The notes beneath the pieces are model-generated. The model did no database searches, was not told the origin of the DNA, and saw only the letters and a program-made list of their open reading frames with translations. Positions 33,819 to 47,172 of a DNA stretch of 64,000 nucleotides are shown piece after piece; position 1 is the first letter of the stretch, and each line of letters starts with the position of its first letter. The translations under genes and the position numbers were made by a program. This stretch comes from Candidatus Ventrousia excrementavium (GTDB lineage Bacteria; Bacillota; Clostridia; Oscillospirales; Butyricicoccaceae). The stretch lies in contig DVMR01000033.1 of assembly GCA_018714845.1 (NCBI GenBank), positions 62,001-126,000 of the forward strand, written 5' to 3'.

Positions 33819-33846
33819 AAAAAGAGAGGCCCGTGCCTCTCTTTTT
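33819..33846. terminator. Terminator after the PFOR gene
   Basis: A 12-bp stem (33819-33830 with 33835-33846), 4-nt loop, A/T-flanked on both sides, between PFOR and the pentapeptide gene. Confidence 0.85.
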
Positions 33847-33901
33847 GCTGCGCCCAGGGCGCACACACCAGAAAATCCTGTCTGTGGATTGAATACTTCT
33901 G

Positions 33902-37414
<3,513 letters not shown>

Positions 37415-37450
37415 GAAAAGACCTCCAGACGTATTATTTAATCTAAAGTT

Positions 37451-37489
37451 GTATGATGTCATCATACCGCATACATCATCATATGTCAA
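37451..37489 (-). promoter_or_regulatory. PFOR promoter with operator palindrome over the -10
   Basis: Minus-strand TTGACA (37484-37489), 17 nt, TATGAT (37461-37466). The perfect 17-bp palindrome GTATGATG-T-CATCATAC (37451-37467) covers the -10. ATGATG half-sites recur at 37471-37483. GntR-family operators are usually GT...AC dyads, so this is a good candidate site for the adjacent regulator. Confidence 0.75.
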
Positions 37490-37522
37490 GCGCTTGCGAA
37501 AAAAAACCTTTTGTGAGATAAT
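37487..37522 (+). promoter_or_regulatory. Promoter of the GntR gene and central palindrome
   Basis: TTGCGA (37494-37499), 17 nt, GATAAT (37517-37522). The perfect palindrome CAAGCGCTTG (37487-37496) overlaps both divergent -35 elements. Confidence 0.6.
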
Positions 37523-37569
37523 AAAATAAAACAAAAAATGCAATCTTACAGGAATCGAGGACAGTGCCT

Positions 37570-38268
37570 ATGTCTGCCAGGCTGACCGACCAGACAGCTG
37601 ACCGTATTTTTCAAATGATTATTTCTGACCCGCACCTGGGGCCGGGGCAGAAACTGCCCAACGAGGCCGAGCTGTGCGAGCTGTTCGGCGTCAGCCGCAC
37701 AACGCTGCGCGAGGCAGTGCGGTCGCTGGCCGCACAGGGATATGTCGAGGTGCGGCGCGGGCGCGGCACCTTTGTCGCCGACCGCACCAATTTCAAGCGC
37801 GACATCGGCCTGTCGCAGCTCGAGTCGGTGCGTTTGCGGCTGCAGGACCTGTTTGAAATACGCATGATGATTGAGCCGCCCACGGCCATGCTGGCCTGCG
37901 CCCGCGGAACCGATGAAGAGATTGCAGAGATTATCCGCTGTGCCCGCGAAGTGGCGCACTGCATCCACACGGGCGGCGACTGGGCCAATGCGGACCTTGT
38001 TTTTCACCATGCCTTTGTCACAGCGTCGCACAATCAGTTTATGGAACAGCTCATCCCCATTATCAATAAAGCCATTGCCGACACCTGGTCGGTGCGCGGC
38101 ACCCACCAGCTGCTGCCGGGCACCGTTTTGCGCGACAATGAAATGCTGGTCGATTATCTCGAAAAGCGCGATGCGCAGGGCGCGCGCTTTGCCATGGCCT
38201 GCCATATCCGCCACATCATCAATATCCTTGACTTTGAGCCGGAAGATCAGCCGTCGTCTCTGCTGTAA
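37570..38268 (+). CDS. GntR family (FadR subfamily) transcriptional regulator
   Basis: 232 residues. An N-terminal winged helix (~5-72) contains 'LPNEAELCELFGVSRTTLREAVRSLAAQGYVEVRRGRGTFV'-type features (key parts 'VSRTTLREAVRSL' and 'RRGRGTFV'), and a C-terminal all-helical FCD domain (~90-220) has the usual metal-binding Asp/His positions ('DLVFHHAF', 'HLRH'-like 'CHIRHI'). It lies divergent from PFOR with shared promoter DNA and is probably its pyruvate- or lactate-responsive regulator, comparable to PdhR/LldR. Effector is inferred. ATG 37570 has GAGG 9 nt upstream. Confidence 0.9.
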   Translation: MSARLTDQTADRIFQMIISDPHLGPGQKLPNEAELCELFGVSRTTLREAVRSLAAQGYVEVRRGRGTFVADRTNFKRDIGLSQLESVRLRLQDLFEIRMMIEPPTAMLACARGTDEEIAEIIRCAREVAHCIHTGGDWANADLVFHHAFVTASHNQFMEQLIPIINKAIADTWSVRGTHQLLPGTVLRDNEMLVDYLEKRDAQGARFAMACHIRHIINILDFEPEDQPSSLL

Positions 38269-38282
38269 GGCAGCAAAAAAGA

Positions 38283-38306
38283 GCGAAAGCGCAGCTTTCG
38301 CCCTTT
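38283..38306. terminator. Terminator after the GntR gene
   Basis: An 8-bp stem (38283-38290 with 38294-38301), 3-nt loop, followed by CCTTTTGG. It lies between convergent transcription units. Confidence 0.65.
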
Positions 38307-38319
38307 TGGAAGAACCGGT

Positions 38320-38975
38320 CTAGCAGTTCAGGTACTTTTTCAGCTCCTGCGCCGCCTTTTCAAGGTCAGGCTCGCACAAAAGCGGCAGAACTTCAGCCAG
38401 TGTTTCCGGGTCAAAATCCCACCACCTGAGCTGAAGCAGAAGGGCGGTCAGCTCGTCGGAAAAGCGCTGGCGAATCAGGCGTGCAGGATTGCCGCCCGCG
38501 ATGCAGTAGGGCGGAATGTCGCGCGTCACCACAGAGTACGCCGCGACGATGGCGCCGTCACCGATGTGAACGCCCGGCATGACGACGCTTTCGCGGCCGA
38601 GCCACACATCATTGCCGACCACGATGTCGCCCTTGCGCGGAAGCTCAGAGAGATGGTCGGGCGTGCGCTCGCTCCACACCCCGCCGAACACATGGAACGG
38701 ATAGGTCGTGACGCTGCTCATGCGGTGATTGGCCGGGCCCATGATAAACCTGGTGCCTGAGGCGATGGCGCAGAACTTGCCAATGATAAGCCGGTCCCCG
38801 AACTCGGGGTAATTGAACAGCACGTTGTTTTTTCAAAGCCGGCCGGGTCAACAGGGTCGTCATAATAGGTGTAGTCGCCGATGAAAATGTTGGGCGCGGT
38901 GACGACGTTTTTAATAAAGCACGAGGTTTTGTACGCATTGGGGAAAACCGCGTGCGGACTGGGAATGTTATACAT
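38320..38975 (-). pseudogene. Vat/CatB-type xenobiotic O-acetyltransferase, frameshifted
   Basis: Two overlapping frames together make one left-handed beta-helix hexapeptide acetyltransferase. The first (from ATG 38975, GGAGG upstream) gives 'CFIKNVVTAPNIFIGDYTYYDD' features, 'YYDDPVDPAGFEK'; the second begins 'VLFNYPEFGDRLIIGKFCAIA' in part and runs through 'NHRMSSVTTYPF' and 'GDIVVGNDVWLGRES' to the end at 38320. They join at a run of six A residues (minus strand, ~38825-38832) where a seventh would restore FEKNN. So one base is missing: a real mutation or a homopolymer sequencing error. Intact relatives acetylate streptogramin A or chloramphenicol-like substrates. Confidence 0.85.
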
Positions 38976-39068
38976 AGTCTGCCTCCGTTGTTTTAAAGAT
39001 GTATCACGCTCCTTTCGACAGCATAGACAACGGCAAGAGCCCTTTTCTTTCGCATTTCTTTCTCACCC

Positions 39069-39095
39069 CGCAAAAAAGCCGCACATCATGCGGCT
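39069..39095 (-). terminator. Orphan minus-strand terminator upstream of the amidase gene
   Basis: A 7-bp stem (39077-39083 with 39089-39095) is followed on the minus strand by TTTTTTGCGG. The only DNA feeding it on that strand is antisense to the amidase gene, so it may stop antisense transcription, or be a relic. Confidence 0.6.
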
Positions 39096-39165
39096 GATAG
39101 TCTTTACACATTTTAGCACAAACACGCGGACAATTCCACAGCAGACAACACAAAGAGGTGAAAAT

Positions 39166-40590
39166 ATGTTTGAGCTTTGCGAAGCTACTTTTCAGACCAT
39201 TGCACAGGCCTTTGCATCCGGAGAGCTGACGTCGCTCGAGCTGACGCTGCGGTACCTTGAGCGCATTGCGGATATTGACCGCGAGGGTCCGGCGCTCAAC
39301 GCTGTGCTCGAAATCAACCCTGATGCCGTCGATATTGCCGAGGCGCTGGACCGCGAATACGCCCAAAAGGGGCCGCGCGGACCGCTGCACGGCGTGCCGG
39401 TGCTCATCAAGGACAACATCAACACCCATGACAAAATGCACACCAGCGCGGGCTCGCTGGCGCTGGCAGACAACTATGCGGCCTTTGACGCGCATATTGT
39501 CACCCGCCTGCGGGACGCGGGCGCGGTCATTCTGGGTAAGGCCAACCTGACCGAGCTGGCCAACTTTCTCACCCACGGTATGCGCAACGGCTTCAGCTCG
39601 CGCGGGGGCGCGGTGCGCAGTCCCTACGGCGAGGGCCTTGACGTCGGCGGGTCGAGCGCGGGCAGCGCCGTCGCCGTGGCGGCCAACCTGTGCGCCGCAG
39701 CGGTGGGGACTGAGACGAGCGGGTCGATTCTCTGCCCCGCCAACTGGAACAGTATCGTCGGGGTCAAGCCGACCAAGGGGCTGGTCAGCCGCACCGGCAT
39801 CATTCCCATCTGTACGGCGCAGGACACCGCCGGCCCCCTGACGCGCACCGTGGCCGACGCCGCGGCGCTGCTGACCGTGCTGGCGGGCCCTGATCCCGAC
39901 GACCCGGCCACCGGGGCCATTGAGCCGTACTGCCGGGACTTTACTGCCTTTCTCGACCCTGCGGGACTGCGCGGGATGCGCGTCGGCGTCAGCCGCGTCA
40001 ACCTCGAGCATCTGCCTGACGAGCATCAGGTGCTGGCCGAGCGGGCCTTTGCCGCGCTGGAACAGGCCGGGGCTGTGACGGTTGATACTCCCCTGCCCAG
40101 GTACGGCGGCGACTGGCAGACCAGTATTCTGCTCTATGAGTTCAAGCAGTGCCTCAACGCCTACCTTTCGACCTGCCCCGACCCGGGAGCGCGCACGCTT
40201 TTGGACATGATCGACTTTAACAATGCAAACCCCGAGCGCTGCCTGCAATATGGGCAGTCCATCGCCCTTGAGGCGCAGCACCGCACGAGCGGCACGCTGA
40301 CCGAGCCCGGCTATCTGCGAAGCCGGGCCAGGACTCTGCGCGAGACCCGCGCCCTGGTCGACGGTCTGCTGCGCCAGCACGACCTGTCGTGCATTGTTAT
40401 GGCTGGCTGGAACAATATCCCGCCGTCTTCGGGGTACCCGGCCATCACGGTGCCAATCGGTGCAGGTGCTGACACCGGCCACCCCATCGGACTGACCTTT
40501 ATCGGAACAGCCTTTTCCGAGCCCACGCTGTTCCGCGCGGCCTACGCCTTTGAGCAATTCTTTGGCGGCCGCGTCGTACCTGAATTGTAG
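39166..40590 (+). CDS. Amidase signature family hydrolase
   Basis: 474 residues. The Lys of the Ser-cisSer-Lys triad is in '[11 protein letters not shown]' (~84), the cis-Ser and Ser lie in '[17 protein letters not shown]' and '[12 protein letters not shown]'. This is the general amidase fold that includes GatA, but no GatB/GatC genes are adjacent and the C-terminal half ('[17 protein letters not shown]', '[17 protein letters not shown]') is of the stand-alone amidase type. Substrate unknown. ATG 39166 has AAAGAGGTG upstream. Confidence 0.9.
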   Translation: MFELCEATFQTIAQAFASGELTSLELTLRYLERIADIDREGPALNAVLEINPDAVDIAEALDREYAQKGPRGPLHGVPVLIKDNINTHDKMHTSAGSLALADNYAAFDAHIVTRLRDAGAVILGKANLTELANFLTHGMRNGFSSRGGAVRSPYGEGLDVGGSSAGSAVAVAANLCAAAVGTETSGSILCPANWNSIVGVKPTKGLVSRTGIIPICTAQDTAGPLTRTVADAAALLTVLAGPDPDDPATGAIEPYCRDFTAFLDPAGLRGMRVGVSRVNLEHLPDEHQVLAERAFAALEQAGAVTVDTPLPRYGGDWQTSILLYEFKQCLNAYLSTCPDPGARTLLDMIDFNNANPERCLQYGQSIALEAQHRTSGTLTEPGYLRSRARTLRETRALVDGLLRQHDLSCIVMAGWNNIPPSSGYPAITVPIGAGADTGHPIGLTFIGTAFSEPTLFRAAYAFEQFFGGRVVPEL

Positions 40591-40601
40591 CATAAACCCA
40601 A

Positions 40602-40631
40602 AAAGGGAGCGGATTCAAATCCGCTCCCTTT
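40602..40631. terminator. Bidirectional terminator after the amidase gene
   Basis: A 13-bp stem (40602-40614 with 40619-40631), 4-nt loop, with A4 and T3 ends. Confidence 0.88.
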
Positions 40632-40644
40632 GAATGCCGAAACG

Positions 40645-41103
40645 CTATACCTCTATCCAGATACCTTCATCATGAATAGATGCATTTTCAACCGAGTGAT
40701 AAAAACGTTGTGATTCTTTATTCTTCGCTATCAGAGCAATGAGAACTTCAACACCGGACTTCTTGAGAGCGGAACGCAATTCACGAAGCATTATTTGCCC
40801 AATATGCTGATGACGTTCGCTTTTGAGCACGCAGATCCAGTCGAGATATGCTGAGCAGCAACAGGCGTCGCATCGACTGGTGATAAGAGATGCTTCAATT
40901 CTTCCGACGACTTTGCCACCGCGCATTGCCAGCAATGAAATGGCAGTTTGAAAGCGTGTATCACAAAAGCTGTCGTGAAGCTTTTGGACATACGTGGCAT
41001 CGGGCTCCCAGTAATAGGTATTGGGCTCTTCGGCACGCAGCTGCTTTTCAAACGCGATAACAAGATCGATTTTGTCCGCAGTAAAAGGTATAATCGTGAC
41101 CAT
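40645..41103 (-). CDS. GNAT family N-acetyltransferase
   Basis: 152 residues. The acetyl-CoA-binding region is 'ICVLKSERHQHIGQIMLREL' in part (an R/Q-x-x-G-x-A-like loop), followed by 'LIALIAKNKESQRFYHSV', the usual GNAT C-terminal NxxSxxFY-like motif. Acceptor unknown. ATG 41103 has AAAGGA upstream. The gene is noticeably lower in G+C than aspS and the amidase gene and may be acquired. Confidence 0.78.
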   Translation of the reverse strand: MVTIIPFTADKIDLVIAFEKQLRAEEPNTYYWEPDATYVQKLHDSFCDTRFQTAISLLAMRGGKVVGRIEASLITSRCDACCCSAYLDWICVLKSERHQHIGQIMLRELRSALKKSGVEVLIALIAKNKESQRFYHSVENASIHDEGIWIEV

Positions 41104-41121
41104 ATGAGATTTCCTTTTTAA

Positions 41122-41152
41122 ACGCTCCTGCACCGTACCGGCGCAGGAGCGT
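41122..41152 (-). terminator. Terminator/attenuator between aspS and the GNAT gene
   Basis: A 10-bp stem (41122-41131 with 41143-41152) with an 11-nt loop; the minus strand continues TTTAAAAAGGAAATC, so the T tract is short and merges with the GNAT ribosome binding site. Some read-through into the GNAT gene is possible. Confidence 0.6.
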
Positions 41153-41156
41153 CTGT

Positions 41157-42944
<1,788 letters not shown>

Positions 42945-43000
42945 GGTATTGATATTCCTTTCGGATAATTTAGGCCACAGAGACCGCGCGCCGGCAACTG

Positions 43001-43408
43001 TCAGCGTGCGACCGGATTGATGATTTCGCGCCAGGCCAGGTCGCCGCGCGCCAGACCCTGAATGAGCACCTCGGCCGTGGCGACGTTGGTGGCAACGGGG
43101 ATGCTGTTGAGGTCGCAGTTGCGCAGAAGGTTGTTAATCTCGACCTGCTGCTCATACTTTTCCATGGGGTCGCGGAACAAGAGTACAAGATCTATTTCGT
43201 TGTACGCGACGCGGGCGGCAATCTGCTGCTCGCCGCCCGTGGGGCCGGGAAGCAGGCAGTTGACCCGCAGTCCTGTTGCGTCGATAATCATTTTGCCTGT
43301 TGTGCCTGTTGCGCAGATTTCATGCTTGGCGAGCACGCCGCAATAAGCGATGCAGAATTGCACCATAAGCTCCTTTTTCCGGTTCTGCGCGATAATAGCG
43401 ATATTCAT
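43001..43408 (-). CDS. mgsA: Methylglyoxal synthase
   Basis: 135 residues. It converts dihydroxyacetone phosphate to methylglyoxal, a bypass when phosphate is limiting. 'IAIIAQNRKKELMVQFC' (start), 'ATGTTGKMI', 'LPGPTGGEQQIAA' and 'LLFRDPM' are the family's phosphate-binding and catalytic segments. It lies between minD and aspS; minD-mgsA neighbourhood is common in Clostridia. ATG has GGAGG ~10 nt upstream. Confidence 0.95.
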   Translation of the reverse strand: MNIAIIAQNRKKELMVQFCIAYCGVLAKHEICATGTTGKMIIDATGLRVNCLLPGPTGGEQQIAARVAYNEIDLVLLFRDPMEKYEQQVEINNLLRNCDLNSIPVATNVATAEVLIQGLARGDLAWREIINPVAR

Positions 43409-43441
43409 ACGTTGCCTGACCTCCGATTCTATATGATTGGG

Positions 43442-44206
43442 TTACTGGTATTGTCCCCGCAGGCCGTTGAGCAGGGGAACGCGCTCGCCGCGCAGTCTGC
43501 GCGCGATGTTCCAATAGGCCTGCTGGGCGTCGCCCTCGGACTCTAAAAGCAGGACCTGTCCCCTGCCGGCGCAGACGGCGACGTCATCGTCCTCGGGCAC
43601 AGCGCCGAGCAGCGAAAGCCCCGACGCGTCCATGGCGCGGTCGATGTTGACTGCCGCTCCGGCGTCAATCATGCCGCGCCGGATGCGGTTGACGACAATG
43701 TGCACATCAGAAATGCCGCTCTGACGCAGGGTCTGCGCTGCCTTTTGTGCGCCGCGCAGAGCCAGCGCGTCAGCGGTTGAAACAATGGCAGCCCGCTGGG
43801 CCGCGGGTGCAAAGGCCGAAATTTCGCGTCCTACCCCGGCAGGGCAGTCGATAAGAATATAAGTAAAATGCTCGCGTGCGCGGCGGACAAGCGCACAAAG
43901 CTGTGCGTCAGAGACTTCGTCGCGCCGGGCGGGGTCGGCCGGCGCGGTCAGAACGCGCAGGTTTTTGACAATGGGGTGATGGACCGCAGCTTCTTTGAGC
44001 AGGGCGTCACCCTGTGCGACATCGGCATAGGAAAAAAGCAGGCTGTCGGTCATGCCGAGCACCAGGTCCAGGCTGCGCAGTCCGGCATCGGCGTCGATGA
44101 GCAGGACCTTTTCGCCCATCGCGCACAGCGCGACGGCGACATTGGCGCAGAAAGAGGTCTTGCCCGTTCCGCCCTTGCCGGACGCAACCAGTATCGCAGT
44201 TCCCAT
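43442..44206 (-). CDS. minD: MinD-like septum site ATPase lacking an obvious membrane-targeting tail
   Basis: 254 residues, ParA/MinD family. Deviant Walker A 'SGKGGTGKTS' (9-18), 'LLIDADAGLRSLDLVLG' and 'YILIDCPAGVG' are MinD-like. In family members the C-terminus is an amphipathic helix after 'GE.VP'; here the protein ends about 15 residues after 'RLRGERVPLL' with no such helix. No minC or minE is adjacent, although the mre-mrdA neighbourhood is the usual min location. It is transcribed from 44488-44516 with a ~275-nt leader. Alternative: a MinD paralogue with another cargo. Confidence 0.85.
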   Translation of the reverse strand: MGTAILVASGKGGTGKTSFCANVAVALCAMGEKVLLIDADAGLRSLDLVLGMTDSLLFSYADVAQGDALLKEAAVHHPIVKNLRVLTAPADPARRDEVSDAQLCALVRRAREHFTYILIDCPAGVGREISAFAPAAQRAAIVSTADALALRGAQKAAQTLRQSGISDVHIVVNRIRRGMIDAGAAVNIDRAMDASGLSLLGAVPEDDDVAVCAGRGQVLLLESEGDAQQAYWNIARRLRGERVPLLNGLRGQYQ

Positions 44207-44482
44207 ATGTCACTGCCCTTTCGTCGTATTGCAGAAGCATTGCCACCGGGGCGCGCTCCGTCCCCCCGGCTGTGGAAAAAACAGCCGCCTGCCGTATGCG
44301 CACATAACAGCCCCGCCGGGGACGTGCTGTGAGCCCCCGTGCAGGAAGTGGAACCGGACCCCTGGCCCGGCGCAGCCGCAACAACCAGACAACTCGGGAC
44401 GCTTGCGCGGTCCCGAGTCCGTAGCTGCAAGATTTATCCGGCGCCGGCGGCGCTTGTCGACAGAATGGAGATACTTCTCCAC
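44207..44482 (-). ncRNA. Long G+C-rich structured leader upstream of minD (candidate regulatory RNA)
   Basis: Between the minD start and the predicted transcription start near 44481 lie ~275 nt without a convincing gene. On the minus strand they contain a 5'-end hairpin (44467-44471 with 44476-44480), a 9-bp stem with 9-nt loop (44392-44400 with 44410-44418) and further G+C-rich complementary stretches. I do not recognise 6S, SRP, RNase P, T-box or a known riboswitch. In other Clostridia minC occupies this position. The whole gap 44207-44542 also holds the promoter and the 3' end of mrdA. Confidence 0.4.
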
Positions 44483-44487
44483 ATACT

Positions 44488-44516
44488 ATTGTAACCGATT
44501 TCTTCCATTCCGACAA
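44488..44516 (-). promoter_or_regulatory. Promoter of the minD transcript
   Basis: Minus-strand TTGTCG (44511-44516), 17 nt, TACAAT (44488-44493), starting just after the mrdA stop codon. Confidence 0.65.
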
Positions 44517-44542
44517 GACCTTTTTGCATTAAAGTATAAAAA

Positions 44543-46657
44543 TTATTCCTCAGCCGCAATGACGGTACTGCCGCCCGTACCTGCACCCTGCAGCGTGTTG
44601 GTTGTATCCTCATAGGTTTCCTCGGGCTCGTCCTGGTTCAGCCCAAAGTATTCGTCGTACACGGCGATGGCAACCGGGGCCATGTTGCCGCCGCTGCCGG
44701 CGTATTCGCCGACAACGCAGATGGCAATTTCAGGGTCATCATAGGGCGCGAATGAGACAAACACGCCATGGGCCGAGCGCGTGCCGGTCACAGTCTGGGC
44801 CGAGCCGGTCTTGCCGGCGACCTCGATGGGATAATTGCGAAAGCGCGACGACGCGGTGCCGTCTTCCGTAGTGACGCCCAGCATACCCTCAAAAATGGCC
44901 TGCTGCGTCTCTTCTGACATCTGGACGGTATCGACGACTTCGGGCTCAATCACCTCAAGCTGCTCAGTGTAGGAATAATTCCACACCTCTTTGAGCAGGT
45001 GAGGCCGGTAGCGCGTTCCGCCGTTGGCGATAGTCGCAATATAGGAACAAATTTGCACAGGACTGAACAGCTGTTCAGACTGGCCGATGCCGGCCTGAAT
45101 GGTCTCGCCCAGTTCCCAGCGCGGACCGCCGTTGGCCTCACGGCTTTCAGGACCGGCCAGGTTGGTCTTGGCTTCGCCCAGCTCCAGCCCGGTCGGCTGC
45201 CCCAGGCCGAACTGCTTGGCGTACTCGTTGAGTTTGTCGATGCCCAACAGTCGCGACACCTCATAGAAAAAGTAGTTGCACGAATACTGAATGGCCTGGC
45301 TGACATTGATATTGCCGTGCGTTCCGCCGGTGTCGTTGTAAATCCAGCAGGCCGGGGTGTAGTCAGGCGCGTAATACATGTACCGGCCCTGGTCGCGGAT
45401 GCGCGTTTCGGGGGTGATAATGCCCTCTTCCAGTCCGGCGACGGCGGTGACCATTTTAAAGGTCGAGCCGGGCGGGTAGGCGCCCTGCACTGCGCGGTTG
45501 TACATGGGGCGGCCGGGGTCCTGATTGAGTTCGGTGATGTCCTGACGGAAGGTCGAAAGGTTATAGGTCGGATAGCTGGCAAGCGCCAGCACCTCGCCGG
45601 TGTTGACGTCCATGACGACCACGGCCCCGCCTTCGGCATCGGCGCCGCGCAGCTCGCGGCCGCTTGCCCGCAGGTCCAGAATGGTCTGCTCAAGCGCGTC
45701 CTCAGCCGCTTTCTGCAGGTCAAGGTCAATGGTGAGCACGCAGTTGTCGCCCGGCTCAGGCTCCTTTGAGATAAACTCGCTCAAAATGACGCCGTCAATG
45801 TTGGTCTCGACCGAGCGCTCGCCGTCAATGCCGCGCAGATAGCTTTCAAGCGCCTTTTCCATGCCCGTCTTGCCAATGCTGTCGTTATAGGCGTAGCCGT
45901 CGTCCTTGAGCTCAGCGTACTCGTCTGCATCCAAAAGACCCATATAGCCGAGGACGTGTGCGGCGTAGTCGGTTTCGTACTCGCGCACGTCTTCAACCTC
46001 TATATTGACGCCGGGCAGCTCGCGCGAACGCTCAGAAACAAGCGACACCGTCTCGATGTCAACATCGCTGGCAAAGGTAAAGGGCGTGTAGGATGAGAAA
46101 TCGCGGCGCTCCATTTCAAAGCGCACGCCGACAATGGTGCGCTTCTGCGCGGCGGTCAGACTGTCGTCCACACCGTACTTTTCACACAAAAGGTCTATTA
46201 GCTCGGCGGGCGCAGGATCGGCCGGCCACTCGTCCTGGTCGGCAATAAAGCTGTAAAGATAGGCGCCGTCGTCAGAATCCTTGCTGGAGTAGGTGTAGTA
46301 AAACGGCTCAGTGCTGCTCAGCGGCAGGGTATCGTTATAGCTCGCCCCGGCTTCTTTCATAATATCGGTCAGACGCAGTATGACGTCGTTTTGGTTGTCA
46401 CGGTCCCATGTGTAATAGTCGATGACCAACGCGAAGCCGACACTGTTTGAGACCAGCGCCGTGCCGTTGCGGTCGGTGATTTCGCCGCGTGATGCGTTTT
46501 CGTCATAGGTCCGCAGCGTTTTGCGCTGCGAGGCTTCGGCGTATTCTTCGCCGTGTACCAGCTGCAGCTGGGCCATGCGAAAAATCAGCACGCCGGCAAT
46601 GGCCAGCATGCAGGCACACAAAGCGATTGTTCGGGTCAGACTTTTTTTCTCTTTCAT
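44543..46657 (-). CDS. mrdA: Penicillin-binding protein 2 (class B transpeptidase)
   Basis: 704 residues. One N-terminal membrane anchor (~9-30), a dimerisation domain with 'RGEITDRNGTALVSN', and the transpeptidase domain with SxxK 'YPPGSTFKM', SxN 'YSCNYF' and KTG 'AGKTGSAQT'. It cross-links peptidoglycan during elongation with MreC/MreD. The C-terminal ~25 residues are acidic and Thr/Gly-rich. Its ATG overlaps mreD by 4 nt. rodA is not in the window. Confidence 0.95.
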   Translation of the reverse strand: MKEKKSLTRTIALCACMLAIAGVLIFRMAQLQLVHGEEYAEASQRKTLRTYDENASRGEITDRNGTALVSNSVGFALVIDYYTWDRDNQNDVILRLTDIMKEAGASYNDTLPLSSTEPFYYTYSSKDSDDGAYLYSFIADQDEWPADPAPAELIDLLCEKYGVDDSLTAAQKRTIVGVRFEMERRDFSSYTPFTFASDVDIETVSLVSERSRELPGVNIEVEDVREYETDYAAHVLGYMGLLDADEYAELKDDGYAYNDSIGKTGMEKALESYLRGIDGERSVETNIDGVILSEFISKEPEPGDNCVLTIDLDLQKAAEDALEQTILDLRASGRELRGADAEGGAVVVMDVNTGEVLALASYPTYNLSTFRQDITELNQDPGRPMYNRAVQGAYPPGSTFKMVTAVAGLEEGIITPETRIRDQGRYMYYAPDYTPACWIYNDTGGTHGNINVSQAIQYSCNYFFYEVSRLLGIDKLNEYAKQFGLGQPTGLELGEAKTNLAGPESREANGGPRWELGETIQAGIGQSEQLFSPVQICSYIATIANGGTRYRPHLLKEVWNYSYTEQLEVIEPEVVDTVQMSEETQQAIFEGMLGVTTEDGTASSRFRNYPIEVAGKTGSAQTVTGTRSAHGVFVSFAPYDDPEIAICVVGEYAGSGGNMAPVAIAVYDEYFGLNQDEPEETYEDTTNTLQGAGTGGSTVIAAEE

Positions 46658-47172
46658 GCTTCATCCTTTTCCGCAAACCGGAGATAAATGGCCCGCACGA
46701 TAAAAAAGACAAGCGCTGCGGGCAAAAGTGAAACAGCGCAGTCGCCGAGCAGCAGCAAGGCGGCCCGGCCGGCCGGGGCGTTGAAAAAGAGCGCGTAATA
46801 AAACAAATAGCCGATGACTCCCTTGAACACAGTCGCCAGCAGGCCCAGCAGAAGGGCTGACGGCAGCACTCGGCGCATGTAGCGCAGGGCAAACATGCCA
46901 CATAGCACCCCCAGCACACCGTAGTACAGGGCCAAAAGCCCGTCGAGCACCGGTGAGCCGACAGCGCACAGCAGTCCGGCCGCAAAGCCCAGGCTGCCCG
47001 CGCCATACGGCCCCTCAAACAGCGCCAGGGTCACAACGAAAAATGGGATTACATCAAGTTGCAGGCCCCACAGCGACAGCGAGGTTCCCCTTGCCGTTTG
47101 CAGGACATAGAGCGCAAGGAGCAAAAGCGAATACGCACAGTATTTTACGATGTCGTTTTTATGCTCGTTCAT
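46654..47172 (-). CDS. mreD: Rod shape-determining protein MreD
   Basis: 172 residues with five to six hydrophobic helices; 'VIPFFVVTLALFEGPYGAGSLGFAAGLLCAVGS'-type features (key part 'FEGPYGAGSLGFAAGL') match MreD. It is a membrane component of the elongasome. Overlaps mreC and mrdA by 4 nt each (ATGA type). Confidence 0.9.
   Translation of the reverse strand: MNEHKNDIVKYCAYSLLLLALYVLQTARGTSLSLWGLQLDVIPFFVVTLALFEGPYGAGSLGFAAGLLCAVGSPVLDGLLALYYGVLGVLCGMFALRYMRRVLPSALLLGLLATVFKGVIGYLFYYALFFNAPAGRAALLLLGDCAVSLLPAALVFFIVRAIYLRFAEKDEA

Noticed and set aside
37484-37499. Catabolite-repression (cre) site at the CAAGCGCTTG palindrome
   Set aside because: The spacing of the conserved CG relative to the flanking TG/CA does not fit the cre consensus; it is better described as a generic palindrome.
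39166-40590. Amidase as GatA of the tRNA amidotransferase
   Set aside because: No gatB or gatC nearby and the C-terminal half is of the stand-alone amidase type.
39004-40593. 529-codon open frame on the minus strand
   Set aside because: Antisense to the amidase gene; no motifs and no ribosome binding site.
44210-44482. 90-codon frame in the minD leader, starting with GTG at the predicted transcription start
   Set aside because: No ribosome binding site, very skewed composition (Arg, Cys, Gly, Pro), and no resemblance to MinC. I treat the stretch as untranslated leader, though a leaderless peptide is not excluded.
44207-44482. 6S, SRP, RNase P RNA or T-box in the minD leader
   Set aside because: None of the conserved sequence cores of these RNAs is visible; the only evidence is hairpin potential.
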